Position numbers and translations under genes: made by a program | Part shown: positions 1 through 6,592 of the stretch, piece after piece | Layout: each line of letters opens with the position of its first letter | Position numbering within the stretch: the first letter of the stretch is position 1 | The notes under the pieces: generated by a model | What the model was told of the DNA's origin: nothing | What the model saw: only the letters and a program-made list of their open reading frames with translations | Database searches by the model: none | DNA from: Miltoncostaea marina | GTDB taxonomy: Bacteria; Actinomycetota; Thermoleophilia; Miltoncostaeales; Miltoncostaeaceae | NCBI RefSeq assembly: GCF_018141525.1 | Contig: NZ_CP064655.1 | Location: forward strand, 1,674,001 to 1,738,000 | Direction of reading: 5' to 3' | DNA length: 64,000 nucleotides

Positions 1-1478
1 AGGCGCAGCGACCGCACGATGCGGATGCGCTCGAGCGTGTCGATCTCGGAGTGCAGGTAGCGGGCCCGGACGCCGGCCTCGACCAGGTACTCGGTGAGGT
101 CCTCGGCCATCTTCTTGGTGAGCGTGGTGACCAGCGCGCGCTCGTCGCGCTCGACCACGGTGCGGATCTCGCCGAGCAGGTCGTCGATCTGGTGATGCGT
201 CGGCCGCACCTCGACCGCCGGGTCGACGAGCCCGGTGGGCCGGATGATCTGCTCGACCACGTTCTCCGAGGCGCGCTGCTCGAACTCGCCCGGGGTCGCG
301 GAGACGAAGATGAGCTGCCCCACCCGGTCGAGGAACTCCGGCAGCTGCAGCGGCCGGTTGTCGAGCGCCGACGGCAGGCGGAAGCCGGCGTCGATCAGCG
401 CCAGCTTGCGCGAGCGGTCGCCCTCGTACATGCCGCGCAGCTGCCCCATCGTGTTGTGCGACTCGTCGATGAAGCAGAGGTAGTCGTCGGGGAAGAAGTC
501 GAGCAGCGTGTACGGCGGCTCGCCCGGGCTGCGGCCGTCGAGGATGCGCGAGTAGTTCTCGATGCCCGAGCAGAAGCCGAGCTCGCGGATCATCTCCATG
601 TCGTACTCGGTGCGCTGGCGCAGGCGGTGCGCCTCGACGAGCCTGCCCGCCGACTCGAACATCGCCACCTGCTGCTCGAGCTCCTCGCGGATCTCCCGCA
701 GCGACCGGTCGATGGTCTCGGGCGGGGTGATGTAGTGGGTCGCCGGGTAGATCGCGACGTGGCCGAGCTCGGCGATGATCTCCCCGGTGAGCGGGTCGTA
801 CTCGTGGACGCGCTCCACCTCGTCGCCGAACATGGAGACGCGGTAGGCCGTCTCGGAGTCGGCCGGCTGCACCTCGAGCGTGTCGCCGCGCACCCGGAAG
901 CGGCCGCGGTCCAGCGCCGTGTCGTTGCGCTGGTACTGCGTCTCCACCAGCCGGCGGTACATGGCCTCGCGGGGGTACTCCTCCCCCACCGTCAGCAGCA
1001 GCACCCGGTCGGCGTAGAGCTTCGGCGAGCCGACGCCGTAGATGCACGACACCGAGGCCACGATCACCACGTCGCGCCGGGCGAGCAGGGCCGCGGTGGC
1101 GGCGTGGCGCAGGCGGTCGATCTCGTCGTTGATCGACGAGTCCTTCTCGATGTACGTGTCCGTGGCCGCGATGTAGGCCTCGGGCTGGTAGTAGTCGTAG
1201 TACGAGACGAAGTACTCGACGGCCGCGCCGGGCAGCAGCTCGCGGAACTCGTTGCAGAGCTGCGCGGCCAAGGTCTTGTTGTGCGCGATGACCAGCGCCG
1301 GCCGCCGTGCCCGCGCGATCGTCTGCGCCATCGTGAACGTCTTGCCCGAGCCGGTGACGCCGAGCAGCGTCTGGTAGCGGTCGCCGCGGGCCAGCCCGGC
1401 CGACAGCTCCTCGATGGCCTTGGGCTGGTCGCCCGTGGGGGTGTAGGCCGGGGAGACCTCGAACGGGACCGTCGCCAT
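1..1478 (-). CDS. uvrB: UvrABC excinuclease subunit B (3' end cut by window edge)
   Basis: UvrB is the damage-verifying helicase-like subunit of nucleotide excision repair; it takes the lesion from UvrA and recruits UvrC. The reverse complement reads [18 protein letters not shown] and continues with Walker A GVTGSGKT near residue 40, the damage-clamping beta-hairpin [10 protein letters not shown] near 95, the DESH helicase motif II near 335, and SATPGEFE. About 492 codons are visible; the C-terminal helicase and UvrC-contact domains lie beyond the left edge. A -10-like TACCCT six bases before ATG suggests leaderless transcription. It lies downstream of coaE in the usual actinobacterial polA-rpsA-coaE-uvrB order. 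Confidence 0.97.
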   Translation of the reverse strand, partial: MATVPFEVSPAYTPTGDQPKAIEELSAGLARGDRYQTLLGVTGSGKTFTMAQTIARARRPALVIAHNKTLAAQLCNEFRELLPGAAVEYFVSYYDYYQPEAYIAATDTYIEKDSSINDEIDRLRHAATAALLARRDVVIVASVSCIYGVGSPKLYADRVLLLTVGEEYPREAMYRRLVETQYQRNDTALDRGRFRVRGDTLEVQPADSETAYRVSMFGDEVERVHEYDPLTGEIIAELGHVAIYPATHYITPPETIDRSLREIREELEQQVAMFESAGRLVEAHRLRQRTEYDMEMIRELGFCSGIENYSRILDGRSPGEPPYTLLDFFPDDYLCFIDESHNTMGQLRGMYEGDRSRKLALIDAGFRLPSALDNRPLQLPEFLDRVGQLIFVSATPGEFEQRASENVVEQIIRPTGLVDPAVEVRPTHHQIDDLLGEIRTVVERDERALVTTLTKKMAEDLTEYLVEAGVRARYLHSEIDTLERIRIVRSLR

Positions 1479-1484
1479 GCGGAC

Positions 1485-1490
1485 AGGGTA
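1485..1490 (-). promoter_or_regulatory. -10 element of uvrB (leaderless)
   Basis: TACCCT on the minus strand lies six bases upstream of the uvrB ATG at 1478. No ribosome binding site fits between them, so the mRNA probably starts at or next to the start codon. Confidence 0.45.
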
Positions 1491-1588
1491 GCGCCGCCGT
1501 CGGCGTCCCCTCCGATGCCGCCGCCGGGCCAAGGCGGGGGGCGGCCGGTTTCGGCGGCGGGCCAACGAGCGGGCGCCGGGCCCCGGCC

Positions 1589-1783
1589 TATCGTGCCCTC
1601 CGTGAAGTGCGGCGGATCCGGGAGGCCGCCTCGCTTCACACCTGGCCCCGCGACCGGGACGCGGGGCTTCGCACCTCGGCCGGCGGCGTCGCGACGGCGC
1701 CGCCGGCCGTGACACCCCGGGTGCGGCGTCGCGGCGGTGTGCGAGGCTGGCGGGCGTCACACGCGCCACGGAGGCCCGCCGCC
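1589..1783 (+). promoter_or_regulatory. Candidate promoter and long leader of gloA
   Basis: TATCGT at 1589-1594 is a plausible -10. About seven bases later begins an imperfect hairpin, GTGAAG at 1602-1607 pairing with CTTCAC at 1634-1639, with an inner GGCGG/CCGCC stem. A further GTGTG/CACAC pair lies near 1737-1762, just before the ribosome binding site GGAGG. The leader would be about 180 bases, unusually long for this window. No known riboswitch class is recognised. Apart from this leader and the uvrB promoter, 1479-1783 shows no gene. Confidence 0.3.
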
Positions 1784-2173
1784 ATGCCGTTCGAGCTCGA
1801 CCACACCATGATCCGCGTCCTCGACGAGGAGCGCTCGCTCGCCTTCTACGGCGTGCTGGGCTTCGACGAGCGCCGCCGCGCGCGGGTGGGCGGCGATACG
1901 GCCACCGTCATCTTCCTCGGCCTGCCCGGCGACGGCGCCCGGCTCGAGCTGACCCTCAACGACGGCCGCACCGAACCCTACGGGCACGGCGAGGCCTACG
2001 GCCACATCGCCCTCACCACCCCCGACCTCGACGCCGAGCTCGCCCGGCTGGCCGAGCACGGGATCGAGCCGGAGAAGCCGCCCTACGCCTCGCGGCCCGG
2101 CGGCTCGCGCATCTGCTTCGTGCGCGACCCGGACGGCTACCGGATCGAGCTGATCGAGCGCCGCGCGGGGTAG
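1784..2173 (+). CDS. gloA: Glyoxalase I-type VOC family protein
   Basis: A 129-residue vicinal-oxygen-chelate protein. It probably isomerises the hemithioacetal of methylglyoxal and a low-molecular-weight thiol to the lactoyl thioester (methylglyoxal detoxification, cytosolic). The four metal ligands of class I glyoxalase align at His7, Glu55, His74 and Glu122, at spacing nearly identical to the E. coli enzyme (5, 56, 74, 122). The open frame extends upstream, but the ATG is preceded by GGAGG at good spacing and family homology begins there. Actinobacteria usually lack glutathione, so the thiol may be mycothiol or another; a related VOC activity remains possible. Confidence 0.85.
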   Translation: MPFELDHTMIRVLDEERSLAFYGVLGFDERRRARVGGDTATVIFLGLPGDGARLELTLNDGRTEPYGHGEAYGHIALTTPDLDAELARLAEHGIEPEKPPYASRPGGSRICFVRDPDGYRIELIERRAG

Positions 2174-2178
2174 GCGGG

Positions 2179-2200
2179 CGCCCGGCGCCCTCGCCGGGCG
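2179..2200. terminator. Hairpin between convergent gloA and DUF1697 gene
   Basis: CGCCCGGCG and CGCCGGGCG form a perfect nine-base-pair stem with a four-base loop, between the gloA stop (2173) and the DUF1697 gene stop (2210). It has no T-tract, as is common in GC-rich genomes, and could serve both strands. Confidence 0.5.
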
Positions 2201-2209
2201 GCGCCGGCC

Positions 2210-2746
2210 TCAGGCCTCCAGCATCCCGCGCAGCCGCAGCACGGTGCTCCAGTTGCGCGCGGTCGCCGTGACGCCAAGGGGGCGCCGGCCGAGCTCCTTC
2301 AGCGCCGGCGAGCGCGCGATGCCGCCGCCCGACCAGACGTAGACCTCGCGGCCGCGCACGCGCACCGCGTCCGGCCCGAGGTCCATGGCCTCCAGGCCCT
2401 CGAGCGCGCCGGCCGCCGGCTCGCCGCCGAGGAACATCACCTGCAGCCGCCGCGAGTCGTCGGCGACGTCCGCGAGCGGGTTGCCCTCCACGATCGCCCC
2501 CATCTCGGCCGCGGTGCGCACGACCACGTCGACGTCCATGCCGAAGCGCTCCGCGACGACCTCCCGCACGCGGCGCTCCGTGACGGACGGGCGCTCGCGG
2601 GTCGTCAGCACCACGTTGCCGCTCGCCAGCGCGGTGGCCACCCCGTCGTAGCCGGCGGCGGCGAGCGCGTCGCGCAGCGCCGGCATCGCCAGCCGCCGGG
2701 CGGGCCCGAGGTTCACGCCGCGCAGCAGCGCGGCCCGCCGCGCCAC
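2210..2746 (-). CDS. DUF1697 family protein
   Basis: A 178-residue DUF1697 protein, beginning with the typical ALLRGVNLG signature and containing the conserved ASGNVVL segment near residue 45. The family is widespread in bacteria but has no assigned biochemical activity. The GTG at 2746 is chosen because it places the signature at the N terminus and lies just after the lytic transglycosylase stop (2751-2753), suggesting coupled translation in one operon. The longer open frame runs into the upstream gene and shows no homology. Confidence 0.85.
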   Translation of the reverse strand: MARRAALLRGVNLGPARRLAMPALRDALAAAGYDGVATALASGNVVLTTRERPSVTERRVREVVAERFGMDVDVVVRTAAEMGAIVEGNPLADVADDSRRLQVMFLGGEPAAGALEGLEAMDLGPDAVRVRGREVYVWSGGGIARSPALKELGRRPLGVTATARNWSTVLRLRGMLEA

Positions 2747-2750
2747 CCCC

Positions 2751-3437
2751 CTACCCGCCGCCGAGCCGCTCCCCGTAGGCGCGCCGGTAGATCGGCGCCG
2801 CCTCGAGCACCCGCCCCACGAAGGCGCGCGTCTCACTGAAGGGGATGTCCTCGGGGATGCGCAGCGACCCGCCCCGGGACGCCGCGCGGTCGAGCCAGTC
2901 GGCGAGGTTCGTCTCGCCGCCGTTGTAGGCGGCCAGCGCGAGCGGCACGGTGCCGTGCCGGTCGACGAGGTAGCGCAGGTAGCGCGTGCCGTAGGCGACG
3001 TTGACCTCCGGGTCGAGCAGCCGGTCGGGCGGCGGGCTCGGCCGCCGGGGCTGGCGGGCGACGAACTCGGCGGTCGCGGGCAGGAGCTGCATCAGGCCGA
3101 CGGCGCCCTGGCTGGAGCGCGAGTCGGGCGCGAAGCCGCTCTCCGTGTTGATCACCGCGGCCACGAGTGCCGGGTCCAGGCCGTTGCGGGCGGCCTCCTC
3201 GCGGATGGCCTCCTCGTACTCCAGCGGATACCACAGGCGGGCGTACCAGGCCGGCATCGCCGAGTGCACCTGGTGCCAGGCGGCCAGCCCGCCGCCCACC
3301 ACCGCCAGCAGCACCAGCGCGAGCGCCAGCCGGCGCCGCGGCGAGCGGCCGCGCGCGGCGCGGGGCGCGGGCGCGCCGTGCCGCGCCGGCGGCCGCGGCG
3401 CCACCGCCCCGCGGCCCTCAGCCAGGCGCTCGCTCAC
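2751..3437 (-). CDS. Membrane-anchored lytic transglycosylase (SLT domain)
   Basis: A 228-residue lytic murein transglycosylase that would cleave the MurNAc-GlcNAc bond of peptidoglycan with 1,6-anhydro product formation. A basic, Pro/Ala-rich N terminus (1-35) precedes one transmembrane helix (about 36-54), so the catalytic domain faces outside. The SLT domain shows the catalytic Glu99 in the NTESGF motif, then GLMQLLP and AYNGG, all hallmarks of the family. The start overlaps the coaE 3' end by 20 bases, indicating a shared transcript with coaE. Confidence 0.92.
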   Translation of the reverse strand: MSERLAEGRGAVAPRPPARHGAPAPRAARGRSPRRRLALALVLLAVVGGGLAAWHQVHSAMPAWYARLWYPLEYEEAIREEAARNGLDPALVAAVINTESGFAPDSRSSQGAVGLMQLLPATAEFVARQPRRPSPPPDRLLDPEVNVAYGTRYLRYLVDRHGTVPLALAAYNGGETNLADWLDRAASRGGSLRIPEDIPFSETRAFVGRVLEAAPIYRRAYGERLGGG

Positions 3438-4029
3438 TGTGACCGGGGGGACCGCATGGGCGTCCAGCGTACTCGGCGTACCGGTCGGCCACCCAGGCCC
3501 GGAGGGCCTCCAGCGACCCGTCGTTGACGTACGCCCGGTCGGCGCGCGCCACCTTCTCGGCCTCCGGCACCTGCCGGGCGCTGCGGGCGTCGAAGTCCTG
3601 CCCGCGCGCCGCCACGCGGGCGCGGCGGACCGCGTCGGACGCCGTCACGACCAGCACGGCGTCGAACTGGTCCTCCAGGCCGGCCTCGAACAGCACCGGC
3701 ACCTCGCAGACCAGCAGCGCCGGCCGGTCGGGACGGGCGAGCTGCTCGCCGATCCACTCCCGCCGGCGCCGGCCGACCCGGCCGTGGACCAGGCGCTCCA
3801 GGAACGGCAGCCCGTCCGGATCGGCGAAGGCCAGCGCGCCGAGCGCCGCGCGGTCGAGCGTCCCGCCCGCCCCGACCACCCCCTCGCCGAAGCGCTCGCG
3901 CACGACGGCCAGCACCCCGGGGTCGGCGTACACCTCGTGCACGACCTCGTCGCTGGAGAGGGTCGCCGCGCCGCAGCCGGCGAACGCCCGCAGGGCCTCG
4001 GACTTGCCGGATCCGATGCCGCCCGTCAG
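3418..4029 (-). CDS. coaE: Dephospho-CoA kinase (start codon unusual)
   Basis: CoaE phosphorylates dephospho-CoA at the ribose 3'-OH, the last step of coenzyme A synthesis. The frame reads LTGGIGSGKSEALRAF (P-loop), then SSDEVVHEVY (the canonical D-x-x-x-H region) and the RQVPEAEKVARADRAYVNDG segment. No ATG, GTG or TTG exists in this frame between the P-loop and a stop far upstream inside rpsA; the first such codon is a GTG at 3942, after the P-loop. The coordinate given assumes initiation at CTG 4027-4029, immediately before the P-loop; the true start may be a few codons further upstream. The gene follows rpsA by about 45 bases and overlaps the lytic transglycosylase gene. Confidence 0.85.
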   Translation of the reverse strand: MTGGIGSGKSEALRAFAGCGAATLSSDEVVHEVYADPGVLAVVRERFGEGVVGAGGTLDRAALGALAFADPDGLPFLERLVHGRVGRRRREWIGEQLARPDRPALLVCEVPVLFEAGLEDQFDAVLVVTASDAVRRARVAARGQDFDARSARQVPEAEKVARADRAYVNDGSLEALRAWVADRYAEYAGRPCGPPGHSERAPG

Positions 4030-4072
4030 GGCGACGCAGGGGGGCGCGGCGGCGCCGCGCCCCCCCGGCGGG

Positions 4073-5512
4073 TCAGGCCTCGATGTCGTCGTCGGCGAGC
4101 GACGCCTCGCCGACGCCCTCGTCGGCCGAGCCGATCTCGGCCGCCTCGTCGCCCGCCTCGATCTCGGCCTCGCCCGCGTCCCCGGCCTCGGCCACGCCCT
4201 CGGCGTCCTCCGCGCCCTCGCCCTCGCCCTCGGCCTGGGCCTCGGCCTCGGCCGCGGCCAGCGCCGCCGGCCCGGTTCCGCGGCCGACCTGCGCCACCGC
4301 CTGGCGGATCTCCTCCGGCAGGTGGTGGTGCACCTCGTCGCTGTCGGCCACGCGCTTCAGCGACAGGGAGAGGCGCCGGCGGTCGGCGTCGATCTCGATG
4401 ATCCGCACCGCCAGGACGTCGCCCTGGTTGACCACCTCGCGCGGGTTCTCCACGTGATGGCTGGCGAGCTCGGAGATGTGCACGAGGCCCTCGACGCCCG
4501 CGTGGATCTCGACGAAGGCGCCGAAGGTGACGACCTTCGTGACGCGCCCCTCGACGACGTCGTTGACCTGGTAGCTCTCGATGACGCTCTGCCACGGGTC
4601 GGCCTGCGTCTGCTTGAGGCCGAGCGAGATGCGCTGGCGGTCGCGGTCGATGTCGAGCACCTTGACGTTGACCTTCTCGCCGATCGCGAGCACCTCGGAC
4701 GGGTGGTTCACGTGGCTCCACGAGAGCTCGGAGATGTGGATCAGGCCGTCGATGCCGTCCAGGTCCACGAAGGCGCCGAACTCGACGATGTTCGAGATCG
4801 TGCCCTCGACCACCTGGCCGGGCTGCAGCTCGTCGAGGATCTTCTGGCGCACCTCGCGCCGCTCGTCCTCGAGCACCGCGCGCCGCGACAGCACCACGTT
4901 GTTGCGGTTGCGGTTGAGCTCGATGACCTTGCACTCGAGCTTGCGGCCGAGGAACTCATCGAGGTCCTGCACGCGGCGGATGTCGACCAGCGAGGCGGGC
5001 AGGAAGCCGCGCACCCCGAGATCGAGGATCAGGCCGCCCTTCACGACCTCGATGACCGTGCCCTCGACGTGCTCGCCGGCGGCGGCGGCCGCCTCGATGC
5101 GCTTCCACGCCTTCTCGAAGCGGGCCCGCTTCTTGGAGAGGACCAGCCGGCCGTCCTGGTCCTCCTTCTGCATGACCAGGGCGTCGACCCACTCCCCGAG
5201 CTGGACCTCCTCCTCGGGCTTGACGCTCTTGCGGATCGAGAGCTCCGGAAGGGGGATGACCCCCTCGCTCTTGTAGCCGATGTCGACGAGGACCTCGTCC
5301 TTGTCGATGCGGACCACCCTCCCGCTGACGACGTCCCCCTCGTCGAAGAGGGCGAGGGTGCCGTCGTAGTTGGGCACCATCTCCCCGTCGATCTCGACGT
5401 ACTCGGGACCCTCGAGCGTGCGCACGGGGGTGTCGAAGTCGAGGTCGATGACGGGCTCGTCGAGGTCGACGGCCTCGGCCGGGGCGGTGATCTGGGGCTG
5501 GTCAGTCGTCAT
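4073..5512 (-). CDS. rpsA: 30S ribosomal protein S1
   Basis: A 479-residue S1 protein, which helps the 30S subunit capture mRNA. Four S1 RNA-binding repeats occupy roughly residues 55-125, 143-205, 227-295 and 312-380; the last two carry the typical GAFV...GLVHISELS pattern. After about residue 405 the protein ends in a long Ala/Glu/Asp-rich acidic tail, typical of actinobacterial S1. Four repeats instead of six is normal in this phylum. It has its own -10 (TATACT) about 75 bases upstream and is followed by coaE. Confidence 0.97.
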   Translation of the reverse strand: MTTDQPQITAPAEAVDLDEPVIDLDFDTPVRTLEGPEYVEIDGEMVPNYDGTLALFDEGDVVSGRVVRIDKDEVLVDIGYKSEGVIPLPELSIRKSVKPEEEVQLGEWVDALVMQKEDQDGRLVLSKKRARFEKAWKRIEAAAAAGEHVEGTVIEVVKGGLILDLGVRGFLPASLVDIRRVQDLDEFLGRKLECKVIELNRNRNNVVLSRRAVLEDERREVRQKILDELQPGQVVEGTISNIVEFGAFVDLDGIDGLIHISELSWSHVNHPSEVLAIGEKVNVKVLDIDRDRQRISLGLKQTQADPWQSVIESYQVNDVVEGRVTKVVTFGAFVEIHAGVEGLVHISELASHHVENPREVVNQGDVLAVRIIEIDADRRRLSLSLKRVADSDEVHHHLPEEIRQAVAQVGRGTGPAALAAAEAEAQAEGEGEGAEDAEGVAEAGDAGEAEIEAGDEAAEIGSADEGVGEASLADDDIEA

Positions 5513-5586
5513 GGGATGGGAACGTCCTCGTAGGGGCAGGTGGGTCCGGGCACGGACCGACGGTCCGGGCGCGCCCGGGCAACGGG

Positions 5587-5592
5587 AGTATA
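5587..5592 (-). promoter_or_regulatory. -10 element of rpsA
   Basis: TATACT on the minus strand is one of the best -10 matches in the window. It lies 75 bases before the rpsA ATG, giving a leader of about 65 to 70 bases. No clear -35 is seen; that position falls in the preceding GC hairpin. Confidence 0.5.
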
Positions 5593-5595
5593 GAC

Positions 5596-5619
5596 GGGCG
5601 CCCGCCGGGACGGGCGCCC
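5596..5619 (-). terminator. Possible terminator of the DUF4395-thioredoxin gene
   Basis: Two copies of the self-complementary GGGCGCCC, eight bases apart, lie immediately after the upstream gene's stop codon and immediately before the rpsA -10. A stem of eight pairs is possible. There is no T-tract. Confidence 0.35.
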
Positions 5620-5624
5620 CGGGG

Positions 5625-6332
5625 CTACGCCGGCAGCGCCGCCAGCACGCCGTCGATCTCCGGCGGGCCGATGCCGCCCGCCCGCGCGGCCACCAGGCGG
5701 CCGTCGGCGCCCACGGCCAGCAGCGCCGGCACGCTCCGCACCGGCAGCGTCGCGGCGCGGGGCCGCTCGGCCAGGCTCACGCGCACCACCGGGCGCCCGC
5801 CGGCGGCGCGCTCGGCGGCGCGGGCGACGGGCTCGCAGCGGGCGCACCCGGGGGCGGTCAGCACCACGAGCCACGGCCCCTCCCCGCGCAGGCCGAGGTC
5901 GGCCCGCACGTCGGCGCCGGCGCCGCGCGAGCGGCGCGCGGCCAGCACGAGCCGGTAGGCCTCGCAGCCCACGCACAGGCCCGTCGTGGCCGAGAGCAGC
6001 GCGAGCGCGGCGACGCCGGCCACCACGATCCAGCCGGCCACGGCGGCGCCGGCCGCGAGCAGGATCAGGGCGAGCGCGAGGAAGCCCGCGGCGAGCGCCT
6101 GCGAGAAGCGCACCGGGGCGGCGGGCTCCAGCGCCGCGGCCGGCGGCGCCATCCGCCGGGCGAGCCAGGCGACCGGGGAGGCGGCGGGCGCGAGCAGCGC
6201 CACCAGCACGAGCGCCAGCGCGACGGCGACCGCGGCCGGCGCGTCGAGCAGGAGCGCCGCGACGCAGAGGAGGCCCGTGACGCCCTGGGCGGCACGGGGC
6301 ACGACGGGGTTGACCGCTGGGAAAGTCTGCAT
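5625..6332 (-). CDS. DUF4395 membrane protein fused to a thioredoxin-like domain
   Basis: About 235 residues. The N-terminal half is a DUF4395 membrane domain with four hydrophobic helices and the family's terminal CVGC motif (about residues 120-123). The C-terminal half is a thioredoxin-like fold with the active-site pair CARC (about 163-166) and a cis-Pro region SVPALLAV. The pairing suggests a membrane thiol-redox relay on one polypeptide, but the substrate is unknown. A TTG at 6353 opens the frame further; ATG 6332 is preferred because TATCCT lies seven bases before it (leaderless pattern) and homology begins at VNPVVPR. Confidence 0.85.
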   Translation of the reverse strand: MQTFPAVNPVVPRAAQGVTGLLCVAALLLDAPAAVAVALALVLVALLAPAASPVAWLARRMAPPAAALEPAAPVRFSQALAAGFLALALILLAAGAAVAGWIVVAGVAALALLSATTGLCVGCEAYRLVLAARRSRGAGADVRADLGLRGEGPWLVVLTAPGCARCEPVARAAERAAGGRPVVRVSLAERPRAATLPVRSVPALLAVGADGRLVAARAGGIGPPEIDGVLAALPA

Positions 6333-6339
6333 TCCCGGC

Positions 6340-6345
6340 AGGATA
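6340..6345 (-). promoter_or_regulatory. -10 element deciding the start of the DUF4395 gene
   Basis: TATCCT on the minus strand, seven bases upstream of ATG 6332. It lies within the last codons of the preceding J-like gene region, so this gene can be transcribed independently and leaderless. Confidence 0.45.
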
Positions 6346-6349
6346 GCGG

Positions 6350-6592
6350 TCAATCGACGACCGTGGGCCCTCCCCCGCCGCGCGCGCCCGGGCCGCGCGC
6401 GTCGTCGTAGGCCGCGCGCCGGGCCGGGTCGGCCAGGGTGCGGTGCGCGGCGTTGAGCGCCGCGAGGCGCCGCGGCGCGTCGTCGTCGTCGCTGCGCAGG
6501 CAGAGCTCTCGCAGCACGGCGAAGGCCGCCGCGATGACCTCGGGGCGCGCCCGGGGGTCGACCTCGAGCACGCGGTAGTGGTCGTCGCTCAC
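6350..6592 (-). CDS. Small J-domain-like protein lacking HPD
   Basis: An 80-residue protein resembling a DnaJ J-domain: it begins SDDHYRVLEVDPRARPE (helix I) and ends with NAAHRTLADPARRAAYD (helices III-IV). The HPD tripeptide that stimulates Hsp70 ATPase is absent; the helix II-III loop reads LRSDDDDAP. It may therefore be a J-like adaptor that cannot activate DnaK. The GTG start overlaps the polA stop (GTGA), indicating translational coupling to polA. The C-terminal tail is Gly-rich. Confidence 0.75.
   Translation of the reverse strand: MSDDHYRVLEVDPRARPEVIAAAFAVLRELCLRSDDDDAPRRLAALNAAHRTLADPARRAAYDDARGPGARGGGGPTVVD

Noticed and set aside
4190-4270. GC-rich repeats resembling a tandem array near the 3' end of rpsA
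   Set aside because: They encode the Ala/Glu-rich tail of S1; the repeat comes from codon use (GAG, GCC), not from a mobile or CRISPR array.
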